This document shows positions 24,701 to 36,100 of a DNA stretch of 64,000 bases, one piece after another (within the stretch, counting starts at the first letter, position 1; each line of letters starts with the position of its first letter). Under the pieces are notes generated by a model that was given only the letters and a program-made list of their open reading frames with translations, did not search any database and had not been told where the DNA came from. The stretch is taken from positions 204,872,581 to 204,936,580 of the forward strand of contig OY992537.1 of NCBI GenBank assembly GCA_963921195.1, written 5' to 3'. The position numbers and the translations under genes are program-made. Source of the stretch: Pegoplata infirma (taxonomy: Eukaryota > Arthropoda > Insecta > Diptera > Anthomyiidae).

Positions 24701-27115
24701 TTCTGAGGGGAAAAATTCAAAAATTGGTAATCACCGTTTAAAATTTTCAAAAATTTACTTTTTTTTAATTTTAACAACAAAATTTAATTGGAATTTACAC
24801 CTTAATCTCATATCGCCACTATAACTTTCCAATTATTAATTTTTGTTGGAAAAAACATTAATTGCAATTAACTCCTTAGCTGTAGGTGATGATGCAAAAA
24901 TAAAAAAATTTTTGATCAACGGTATAAATTTTCCAAAATCTGTTTTTGTTTGGAATTTTTCTTAAAGTCTTTAAAAGATATATTTTCTCCTTAACTCCAG
25001 ATGCTTTTACGAAAAATGCAAAATATTTCTTAAGTAAAGTTGTCATAGAGAAAATAAACAAAAATATGTGATCACTGCTATAAATTTCCACAAATCCCGA
25101 TATAAATTTCCAAAAATATATTTTTGAACAATATTTTTATAAAAGCTTAAAATGGACAAAAAATACAAAAATTAGTGATCACAGCTTAATAGTCTTAGAT
25201 TAAAAAAAATATTTATAACAAAGTGTAAATTCGTAACTTTCGAAAGATTTTTTTTTTCTTGCCAGATTGAAAAAAAATAAATAATTGGTAATCACCGCTT
25301 TAAATTTTCCAAAAAATTGCAGTTTACTTTTTGACTAGATCACCGCTAGTATGTTCCAATTTTTAATTTTAATTTTTGTAGAAAAAACATTAATTGCAAT
25401 TAACTCCTTAACTATGGGTGATGAAGCAAAAATAACAAAAATTCTGATCAACGGTATACATTTTCAAAAAAAAAAATTATTTGAAATTTTTTGCAAAACC
25501 TTTGATTTTTATTTACTCCTTTTACTTTTAGTGATGCTAGATTTTACATAAACAACAACAATTGGTAATCACCTATATAAATTTCCAAACAAACTTTTTG
25601 TAAATACAATATTTTTAAAATCTTTAAATGAAATTTTCTTCTTAACTTGAAGTGCTGGAGCGAAAATATATTAATTGATAACCACCTCAATTAGTCTTAA
25701 AATCTAAGAAATTTTTTGTATTTTTTCAGATTCTGAGAAATATTTTTCTATAGAAAAAATATATAAAATTTAATTTTCTTTAGAAAAAATTCTCAGATTC
25801 TAAGGAATATTTTTCTATAGAAAAAATTCTCAGATTAGAAGAAATTTTTTTCTATAGAAAAAATTCTCAGATTCTGATAAATTTTTTTTATAATTTTTAT
25901 CTTACTGAGATTTTTTTTCGGATCAACTTTAATTGAAATTTACTTTTTAACTAGGGGTTTAAGAGTAAAAAGACAAAAATTGGTAGTAACCACTTTAAAT
26001 TTTCAAAAACTTCCATTTGTTCGAAATTTTATAAAAATAATTTAATTTCAATTTACTTCCAATCAACAATAAAATGTTCTAGTCCGGAAATAAGAAAAAC
26101 GCTCCTTAAGTTAAAGTACTATATAGAAAATAAACAAAAATCTGTTATCACTGCTATAAATCACCACAAATCTATTTTTCTTTAAAAATTCTTTGTTAAA
26201 ACACTTGAATTAAAATTTTCGTCTTAACTAAAGGTAACAGAGTAAAACTAAATTTTGTAATCACCATTAGAAATTATTAAAGAAAAATCACAAAAATTGG
26301 TGTTCACCGCTGTAAATTCGTAAAATCTATGGTTTTTTATGAAATTTTAGTGGTTTAAAAGTTAAAAGACAAAAAATTGGTGATAACCACTTTAAATTTT
26401 TAAAAACTTCCAGTTGTTTGAAATTTTATAAAAATAATTCAATTTAAATTTACTTCCAATCAACAATTAAAAGCTCTAGACCGGATACAAGGAAAATGCT
26501 CCTTAAGTGAAAGTAATATATAGAAAATAAACAAAAAATTGTGATCACTGCTATAAATCTCCAAAAATCAATTTTTCTTTGAAAATTTCTTTGATAAAAC
26601 ACTTAAATTAAAATTTACGTTTTAACTAAAGGCAACAGAGCAACACCAAATTTTCTGATCAACATTTTAAATTTTTAAGAAAAAAAAAATTGGTTATCAC
26701 CGATGTAAATTCGTAAAATCTATGGTTTTTTAAGAAATTTTAGGGGTTACAAAGTTAAAAGGCAAAAATTGGTGATAACTAATTTTCAAAAAACTTCCAC
26801 TTGTTTGAAATTTTTATAAAAATATTTAAATTTCAATTTGCTAACAATCTTCTTTGTTAAAACACTAAAATTGAAATTTATGCCTTAACTAAAAGTAACA
26901 GATCAAAACTAAATTTTGTGATCACCATTAGAAATTTTTAAGGAAAACAAAAACAAAAATTGGTGATCACCGCTGTAAATTCGTAAAATCTATGGTTTTT
27001 TATGAAATTTTAGTGGTTTAAGAGTTAAAAGACAAAAATTTATGATAACCGCTTTAAATTATCAAAAACTTCCGTTTGTTTGAAATTTTTATAAAAATAA
27101 TTAAATTTCAATTTA

Positions 27116-27374
27116 CACTCAAAATAATTCTGCAGTAAAAATATTAGTAAGTGATTCGGTACCAAAATCTACTAATAAGTTACTAATTACCAGTAGTACG
27201 GTAGTTTTTTAGTTTCTTCAAAGTACTAAAATTAGTAATTTTTACTGGTTTTGAATAATATTAGTAAAAAATTTTAGTATTGATTACCAACGCCTGCACT
27301 AGATCATTTTGGACTAAAAAATTAGTTCATTAGTAAAATTTTTAGTATTGAATACCCACGTTTTTTTTTGGGTG
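27116..27374. mobile_element. TA-flanked MITE with CACTCAAAA/CACCCAAAA termini
   Basis: The array reads ATTTCAATTTACTACCAATCAAC in other units; here it is split as ATTTCAATTTA|CACTCAAAATAA ... TTTTTTGGGTG|TACTACCAATC. The insertion is 259 bases with a TA duplication. The inside is rich in TTAGTAATT and ACTAATTTT. Confidence 0.85.
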
Positions 27375-28200
27375 TACTACCAATCAACAATTAAAATCTC
27401 TAGACCGGAAATAAGGAAAATGCTCCTTAAGTGAAAGTACTATATAGAAAATAAACAAAAACTTTAAGAAAAAAATTGGTGATCACCGCTGTAAATTCGT
27501 AAAATCGATGATTTTTTATGAAATTTTAGTGGTTTAAGAGTTAAAAGACAAAAATTGGTGATAATAGCTTAAAATTTTCAAAAACTTCCATTTGTTTGAA
27601 ATTTTAATATTTTAATTTAATTGCAATGTACTCCTTATAAACAGTTAAAAGCTGTAGACCGGAAATAAGAAAAATGCTCTTTAAGTGAAAGTGCTGTATA
27701 GAAAATAAACAAAAATTTGTGATCACTGCTATAAATCTCCACAAATATATTTTTCTTTAAAATTCTTTGTTTAAACACTTAAATTGATATTTACGTCTTA
27801 ACTAAAGGCAAAAGAGCAAAACTAAATTTTGTGATCACTATTGGAAATGTTTAAAGAAAAAAAAATTGGTGATCACCGAGTAAATTCGTAAATTCAATGG
27901 TTTTTTGAGCAATTTTAGGGGTTTTAGTGTTCAAAGACGAAAATTGGTGATAACCGCTTTAATTTTTTTAAAAACTTACAGTTGTTTGAAATTTTTATAA
28001 AAATAATTAAATTTCAATTTGCTACCAATCAACAATTAAAATCTCTAGACCGGAAATAAGAAAAATGCTCCTTAAGTGAAAGTACTATATAGAAAATAAA
28101 CAAAACTTCGTGATCACTGCTATAAATCTCCAAAAATCTATTGTTTTTTTTTTTATTCTTTGTTAAAACACTTGAATTAAAATTTTCGTCTTAACTAAAG

Positions 28201-28575
28201 CAAGGTTGGCAATCGATACCCACCCAGAATAACGGTATTTGTCTATTGTACCGCAACTAATAAAGATATGGACATTTTTAAAAGCGATTATGAAAGTCGA
28301 TGAAATTTCTAGTATTTTTGATGTGTTACTTCGTTTTTGTATCGGTTGCTTTTCGAAATATGGGCCAATACCTTTATAATACCGTTTGAAACGGTATTTT
28401 AAAGGTATTGGCCTATATAACGAAAATGAACCGGTACAAACTCGAAATAACACATCAAAAATACTAGAAATTTTATCTACTTTCATAATCGCTTTTAAAA
28501 AAGTCCATACCTTTATTGGTTGCGGTACAATAGCCAAATACCGTTATTATGGGTGGGTATCGATTGCCAACCTTG
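28201..28575. mobile_element. Near-perfect palindromic MITE with 8-bp duplication
   Basis: AACTAAAG at 28193-28200 and 28576-28583 flanks a 375-base insertion beginning CAAGGTTGGCAATCGATACC and ending with its complement. The two halves are inverted copies nearly throughout, meeting near 28389 (ACCGTTTGAAACGGT). The uninterrupted array reads TTAACTAAAGGTAACAG. Opposing open frames of 124 and 69 codons are two readings of the palindrome. Confidence 0.9.
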
Positions 28576-28994
28576 AACTAAAGGTAACAGAGTAAAACTA
28601 AATTTTGTGATCACCATTAGAAATCATTAAAGAAAAATCACAAAAATTGGTGATCACCGCTGTAAATTCGTAAAATCTATGGTTTTTTATGAAATTTTAG
28701 TGGTTTAAAAGTTAAAAGACAAAAAATTGGTGATAACCACTTTAAATTTTCAAAAACTTCAATTTGTTTGAAATTTTATAAAAATAATTAAATTTCAATT
28801 TACTACCAATCAACAATTAAAATCTCTAGACCGGAAATAAGGAAAATGCTCCTTAAGTGAAAGTACTATATAGAAAATAAACAAAAATTCGTGATCACTG
28901 CTAGAAATCTCCAAAAATCAATTTTTCTTTGAAAATTTCTTTGATAAAACACTTAAATTGAAATTTACGTTTTAACTAAAGGCAACAGAGCAAA

Positions 28995-29717
28995 CCCAGC
29001 AAAACTTAGATTACCAAATAAGGTATAAAATAAGGTATAGGATCTCTTATTTTATACATTGCAGCATTGATGATTTTAACAGGCGATGAGACTCAAAGTA
29101 ATTATCACAAAGAATACCAGTAAGGTATAAAATAAGTCATAAATTTATAACGAAGAATACGAGTAAGGTGTAAAATATATGATATTTTATAGGTTACGAG
29201 TCAGGTATATAATATAGCATACCAGAACGTAATATATAAGGTGTTACGAGTAGTGAAAAATTAATTTTGTATTAAATTTACTCACGTGTTTGTAAGTGAG
29301 TGTAAGTAGATAAAATATGCTCGTGAGTGTATGGCGTTAGAAATTTCCTGTCGTGAGCCCATCTCTGTTTAAACTTATGCATTTTTTTATAAAATAATTA
29401 TTTTTTATGTTATTGTAATGCATTATGCATCCAATTATAAATAATGCATTATTTCAAACTTTCAAATAATACATAACGTAACCAAATATAAGGCATCCAT
29501 GTTTTAATGTTTAGAAATAATAAATATGAAATACATTTTTTCCAATAATCATGCACTACGTAGCAAATTATTAGTAATGCATTATTTTTCACTTGAAAAT
29601 AATTCGTTGTGGAACAAATGTTTGGTAAGACATCATAAAATAATGCTACAAATAAGTTATATACATTACCTGGTAATGTGTTATATAATCACTACCCATT
29701 ACCAAAGTTTTGCTGGG
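28995..29717. mobile_element. TIR element with CCCAGCAAAACTT ends
   Basis: Inserted in the array sequence CAGAGCAAAACTAAATTTTG. The ends are CCCAGCAAAACTTAGATTACC and, inverted, CCCAGCAAAACTTTGGTAATG. The target duplication cannot be fixed because it falls in an A run. The inside includes a CGTGAGTGTAAGTAG patch (29265-29360) and ATGCATTAT repeats. Confidence 0.75.
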
Positions 29718-30111
29718 AAACTAAATTTTGTGATCACCATTATAAACTTTAAGAAAAAAAATTGGTGATCACCGATGTAAATTCGTAAAATCTATGGTTT
29801 TTTAAGAAATTTTAGGGGTTTAAAAGTTAAAAGGCAAAAATTGGTGATAACTAATTTTCAAAAAACTTCCACTTGTTTGAAATTTTTATAAAAATAATTA
29901 AATTTCAATTTGCTAACAATTTTCTTTGTTAAAACACTAAAATTGAAATTTACGCCTTAACTAAAAGTAACAGATCAAAACTAATTTTTGTGATTAGAAA
30001 TTTTTAAGGAAAACAAAAACAAAAATTGGTGATCACCGCTGTAAATTCGTAAAATAGATGATTTTTTAACGAAATTTTAGGGGTTTAAGAGTTAATAAAC
30101 AAAAATCGGTA

Positions 30112-30113
<2 letters not shown>

Positions 30114-30144
<31 letters not shown>

Positions 30145-30290
30145 TTATTTAATTAAATATTAATAGAAATAGAAATACATATCGATTTTTAATTAATAAT
30201 TAAATAACAGTTCAGTACAGAGGAATTGCTTCTTGCTATTCCCAAGTGAATAGCAGACAGAAGTGCACCGCTGCGAAAATCCCCATTCCC
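30114..30290 (-). mobile_element. Short retroposon with (AT)n tail and 14-bp target duplication
   Basis: CAAAAATCGGTAAT is found at 30100-30113 and 30291-30304. The insert, read on the minus strand, starts GGGGAATGGGGATTTTCGCAG, passes CTCTGTACTGAACTG and ends AATAAAGGACATATATAT. A long duplication and a simple-repeat 3' tail indicate target-primed reverse transcription, so it is a SINE or a 5'-truncated LINE. Confidence 0.75.
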
Positions 30291-31629
30291 CAAAAATCGG
30301 TAATAACTACTTTAAATTTTCAAAAACTTCCATTTGTTTGAAGTTTTAATAATTTAATTTAATTGCAATGTACTCCTCATAAACAATTAAAAGCTCGAGA
30401 CTGGAAATAAGAAAAATGCTCCTTAAGTGAAAGTACTATATAGAAAATAAACAAAAATTCGTGATCACTGCTATAAATCTCCAAAACTCTATTGTTTTTT
30501 TTTTTTAATTCTTTGTTAAAACACTAAAATTGAAATTTACGCCTTAACTAAAAGTAACAGATCAAAACTAAATTTTGTGATTACCATTATAAATTTTTTA
30601 AGGAAAAAAAAAACAAAAATTGGTTATCACCGCTGTAGATTCGTAAAATAGATGGTTTGTTATGAAATGTTAAGGGTTGATGTGTTAAAAGACAAAAATT
30701 AAAGACTTTAAATTTTCAAAAAACTTCCATTTGTTTGAAATTTTAATAATTTAATTCAATTGTAATGTACTCCTTATAAACAATTTAAAGCTCTAGACCG
30801 GAATTAATGAAAATGCTCCTCAAGTGAAAGGGCTATATAGAAAATTGATTAAATTTTGTGATCACAGCTATCAATCTCCACACATCTATTTTTCTTTGAA
30901 AATTCTTTGCTAAAATACTTAAATTGGAATTTACGTCTTAACGAAAGGTAACTGAGCAAAACTAAATTTTGTGATCACCATTTTAAATTTTTTAAGAAAA
31001 CAAAAATTGGTGATCACCGCTGTAAATTCCGAAAATCGATGGTTTTTATGAAATTTTAGGGGTTTAAGAGTTTTGTATAGAAAATAAACAAAAAAATGTA
31101 ATCACTGCTATAAATTTCGACAAATTTATTTCTGTTTAAAAAATGTCTACAATATTTTGATAGTAATTTTTTGCCTTACTAGAGATGATAGATTTTAAAT
31201 AAATAACAACAATTGGTAATCACCGCTATAAATTAAAAAAATATATATTTTTGTTCGATTTATTTCTAAAAATATTTAAATAGATTTTTCATTGCTAAGG
31301 CGAAATAAAAAAAAAATAGGAAATCTTGTTTTCCCTTTAACTAAAAGTGCCAGAGCAAAAGTATCAAACGCTATAAATTAAAAAAAAAAAAAAAAATTTT
31401 TAAAAAATGTCTCTAGAGAATGAAATTCCAATTTACTCCTTTACTAGAGGTGTTAGGGAGAAAACTATAAATATTTTTGTTCAACTTCTCAAATTGCTGA
31501 AAAATCCCCATTTTTCTAAATTTGTCTAAAGAAATTTTAACTGAAATTTGCTTCTTAGTTGTAGATCCCGAAACAAAATAAAAAAGTTACTAAAATTGAA
31601 CAAAACCAATAAAAAAAATCTCAAAATCT

Positions 31630-32010
31630 GAGTCTTTCTAAGATTTTGAAATATATTTTCTATAGAAAAAATATATAAAATTTAATTTTCTATACAAAAA
31701 ATTCTCATATTCTAAGAAATGTTTTTTCTATAGAAAAAATTCCCAGATTTTGTTAAATTTCCTTTTCTAATTTTCAAATTCTGAAAAGTTTCAGATTCTA
31801 AAAAATTTTTTCATGCAACAACGTTTTATATTCAGAAACATATTGAGACATTTATTTCTGTAGAAAAGTTTCCGTTTTTTTTTTTTGTTTCTTAGAAAAA
31901 AGTCTCAGATTCTGAGATTTTTTTTTAACAAAAAAGTTTCAGATTTTGAAACAATTTTTTTTTTCGAAAAACAAGTTCTCAGATTCTGAGACATTTTTCT
32001 TTTAAAAAAA
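31630..32010. repeat. TCTCAGATTCTGAGA patch at the satellite centre
   Basis: Degenerate copies of the same palindromic unit as inside 4366-6291, here between the two inverted arms. Confidence 0.7.
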
Positions 32011-33170
32011 GATCGAGATTAAAAAAGCATTATTTTAAAAATTTTAAATACTGAAATATTTTTTTTACACAAAAATGACTTAAATTATGCTTTAAGTTTT
32101 AATTAATTTATTTGCCTATAAGTATGCAATTTTTTTTTACTTTAAATAATCCCTAGATTATTTTACATTTTTTTTTTGTTTTTCTTTTACATTTTCCTCA
32201 TTAAATCCAACATCTTTTATTTAATTTTCCTTTTTCTGGTATTGTCAAGACTTCATAAAACCGAAAAATCAATTGTCATGTCCTTCTTTTTATTGCGTAA
32301 ATCATCATAGATAAATCCATATGGAAAAAAAAAGAAGAAAATCCTCCTTAAACAAAATACGACATACTTTAACATTCCCATAAAAAAAAATCAAATCTCC
32401 TGCCCCCATTTGTATTCAAAGAAATTTTCCCAAAAAGAAAATGTACATTATCCTGCAAAAAAATTAAAATAAAAATTCACTCTTTATATCCTCAAGCCAA
32501 GCAGCTTAACTTGCATAATCCCAATATCACTACGGTCACAGTGGTCAATTTAGCTAGACACTTGACCTTTTTTTTGGTCAATGCAGAGATTGGAGTATAA
32601 AAAAAAGAATTCCTACAAAATTGAAAGGACATAAAAAATATATTTTTTGCTCATAAATTTTTATAGCCAGAATTTCATTGCAGCTCAACATTAACACTAT
32701 GTTGGTTTTTTTTTTTGTCATCATAGGTTAACAATTATGTTGTGAGGTTTTATGCTTTTTACAGTCTTTTTTACTAAATTTTTTTTTTTGTAGATTTTTT
32801 TAAGGGATTTATTTTTGTTTTTTTAATGGAAAATTTTTGGGTATGTGATTTTTTATATATACTGTGGTCATATTAAGCTGTAGTATATTATTGAATCCTT
32901 TATTGTTTTATGCTGTTAATTTAAGGTATTATGATGTATTGCCAAGATTATGAAAAATAATACTTTAGAGATAAATTAATGAAAATTGGAAATATGAGCA
33001 AATAAATCACTTACATATGGATTTAAGAGTTATTCTATTGGCTGTGTAACAAAGTTTTTGATGAGGCAACCAATATACTGTTTTCACAGCTAAATTTGTT
33101 TTGTTCAATTTCACAAAATGTTGTTATTTTTGTCCTGGGATCTCCAGCTAAAACGCTAATTTAAATTAAT
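32011..33170. other. Spacer between inverted satellite arms, no gene recognised
   Basis: Mostly non-repetitive AT-rich DNA, with GCAGCTTAACTTGCATAATCCC near 32510 and CACTACGGTCACAGTGGTCAA near 32528. No supported coding region. Confidence 0.5.
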
Positions 33171-36100
33171 TTTTTTTTAGAAAAATTTGAAAAAGTGAAT
33201 TTTTTAGAAATTAGTTTAGGTGATCACTAATATTTGTTATTTTTGATCTAACACCTCTGGTTAAGAAGTAAATAGCAATTTAATTCTTTAGAGAAATTTT
33301 ATTCAAAAATTGTTTTTTTCTTTTTTTTAATTTGTAGCGGTGATACCTAAATTTTGATACTTTCGCTTTAGCATTTCTAATAATAGATGAAAACATAATT
33401 TTAAAATCTTTAGAAATCTTACAAAAATGGCTTTTTGGACATTTTTAGTGATTATATATTTTATTTTCGCTCTAGCCTTTCTACTTATGGAGAAAATTCC
33501 ATTTAAATATTTTTAGAAATAAATCGTACAAAAATTTATTTTAAGAAATTTATAGCGGTGATTACCAATTGTTGTTATTTATTTATTTAAAATCTATTAT
33601 CTCCAGTATGGCAGAAGATAACTAGTAAAGTATTGTAGACAATTTTCAAAAAGAAATTAAATTCTAGGAAATTTATAGCAGTGATTACAAATGTTTGTTT
33701 ATTTTCGATATAATACTTTTACTAAATGAGCATTTTTCTTGTTTCCTGTCTAGAGCTTTTAATTGTTGATTGGATGTAAATTGCAATTACATTTTTTTTT
33801 ATAAAATTTTAAACAAATGAAAGTTTTTGAAAATTTAAAGTGGTTATTACCATTTTTTGTCTTATTACTCTTAAACCCCTAATTAAGAAATAAATTTTAA
33901 TAAAAGTTTTTAAAAAAATTTCATAAAAAATAATATTTTTTATGAATTTACAGCGGTGATCACCAATTCTTGTTTTTTAGACTTAAAATTTTATAGTGGT
34001 GATCACAAAATTTAGTTTTGATCTGTCAACTCTAGTTATGACGTAAATTGCAATTTAAGTGTTTTAACAAAGAATTTTCAAACAGAAATACAAATGTGGA
34101 AGTTTATGTGAGTGATTATAAATTTTTATTTATTTTCTATATAGTAATTTTACTTAAGAAGCATTTTTCTTATTTCCGGTCTAGAGCTGTCAAGTGTGTA
34201 TTAGGAGTTAATTGCAATTGAATTATTTTATTAAAATTTCAAAAAAATTTTGAAAATTTAAAGCAGTTATTACGAATTTTTTGTCTTTTTACCTTTATAC
34301 CCATACTTAAGAAGTAAATTTCAATTTAAGTTTTTTAAAAAATTTTATAAAAAAAAAACAATATTTTAAGAATTTACAGCGGTGATCATCAATTGTATTT
34401 TTTTTTTTTTTATTTTGCTTTAAGAAGTAATAGTTGTGATTACAAAATTTAGTTTTGCTCTATCACCTTTAGTAAAGACGTTAATTGAAATTTAAGAGCG
34501 TACAAAAAAAGTTTTTAAAAAAACTTATATCGGTGATTACCAATTGTTGTTATTTATTTAAAATCTAGCAATCCCAAGTAAGGCAGAAAACTACTATAAA
34601 AGTATTGTAGACAATTTTCCAACAAAAAAAAAAAGTTCGTGTAAATTTGTAGCAGTGATCACAAATTTTTGTTTATTTTCTATATAATAGTTTTACTAAA
34701 TGAGAATTTTTCTTATTTCCGGTCTAGAGCTTTAATTTGTTGATAAGGAGTTAATTGCGTTAGCTTTAGTTTTGATCTATCACCTTTAGTAAAGACGTTA
34801 ATTGAAATTTAAGAGCGTACAAAAAAAGTTTTTAAAAAAACTAATATCGGTGATTACCAATTGTTGTTATTTATTTAAAATCTAGCATCCCAAGTAAGGC
34901 AGAAAACTACTATAAAAGTATTGTAGACAATTTTCCAACAAAATAGAAGTTCGTGTAAATTTATAGCAGTGATCACAAATTTTTGTTTATTTTCTATATA
35001 ATAGTTTTACTAAATGAGAATTTTTCTTATTTCCGGTCTAGAGCTTTAATTTGTTGATTAGGAGTAAATTGCGTTAGCTTTAGTTTTGACCTATCACCTT
35101 TAGTAAAGACGTTAATTGAAATTTAAGAGCGTACAAAAATTTATTTTAAAAAATTTATAGCGGTGATTACCAATTATTGTTATTTATTTAAAATATAACG
35201 TTTTCAGTAAGGCAGAAAATTACTATTAAAGTATTTTAGACAATTTCCAAACTGAAATAAATTCGTGGAAATTTTTGTAGCAGTGATTACAAATTTATGT
35301 TTTTCTTTATAATACTTTTACTAAATGAGCATTTTTCTTATTTTCGGTCTAGAGCTTTTAATTGTTGATAAGGAGTAAATTACAATTGAATTATTTTATT
35401 AAGGTTTTTAAAAATTTAATGAGGTTATCACCAATTTTTGTCTTTTTACTTCTAAACCCCTAGTTAAGAAATAAATTTCAATTTAAGTTTTTTACAAAAT
35501 TTTATGAAAAACAATACTTTTACGAATTTACAGCGGTGATCACCAATTTTTGTTGTTTTGCTTTAGAATTTTATAGTGGTGGTCACAAAACTAGTTTTAC
35601 TCTCTCACCTATTGTAAAGACGTGAATTGCACTTTAAGTGTTTTAACAAAGAATTTTTAAATAGAAACAGATTTGTGGAAATTTATATCAGTGATCACAA
35701 ATTTTTATTTGTTTTCTATATAGTACTTTTACTTAAGGAGCATTTTCTTTATTTCCGCTACAGCACCTTAAAAGCAAATTTCAGTTAAAATTTTTTTAGA
35801 AAATTTCAATAAAGTGGATTTTTGAGAATTTTGTTTTAGTGATGACTAATATTTGTTATTTTAGCTCTAACACCTCTAGTTAAGGAGAAAGTAGCAATTT
35901 TATTCTTTAGATAAATTTTATTCAAAAATTGCTTTTTTCTTTTTATTTAATTTATAACTGTAGTAACTAATTTTGATAATTTCGCTCTAGCACTTCTAGT
36001 TAAGATGAAAACATCATTTTAAAATGTCTAAAAATCTTACAAAATGGGTTTTAGGAATTTATAGTGATCACCAATTTATTTTTGTTTTATTTTCGCTCTA

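Larger units (their letters stand above)
22240..31420 (+). repeat. Left arm of giant inverted satellite (GTGATCACCGCTATAAATTT family)
   Basis: Continuous degenerate tandem units carry TGTGATCACC(G/A)CT(A/G)TAAATTTC, AATTGCAATTTACGTCTTAACTA, GACCGGAAATAAGAAAAATGCTCCTTAAGTGAAAG and TATATAGAAAATAAACAAAAA in a fixed order. It is interrupted by insertions at 27116, 28201, 28995 and 30114. No gene is supported here; open frames are array shadows. Confidence 0.85.

Noticed and set aside
28163..28595. Opposing open frames of 124 and 69 codons
   Set aside because: They are the two readings of a near-perfect palindromic MITE; the peptides are mirror images of the same DNA and have no known domain.
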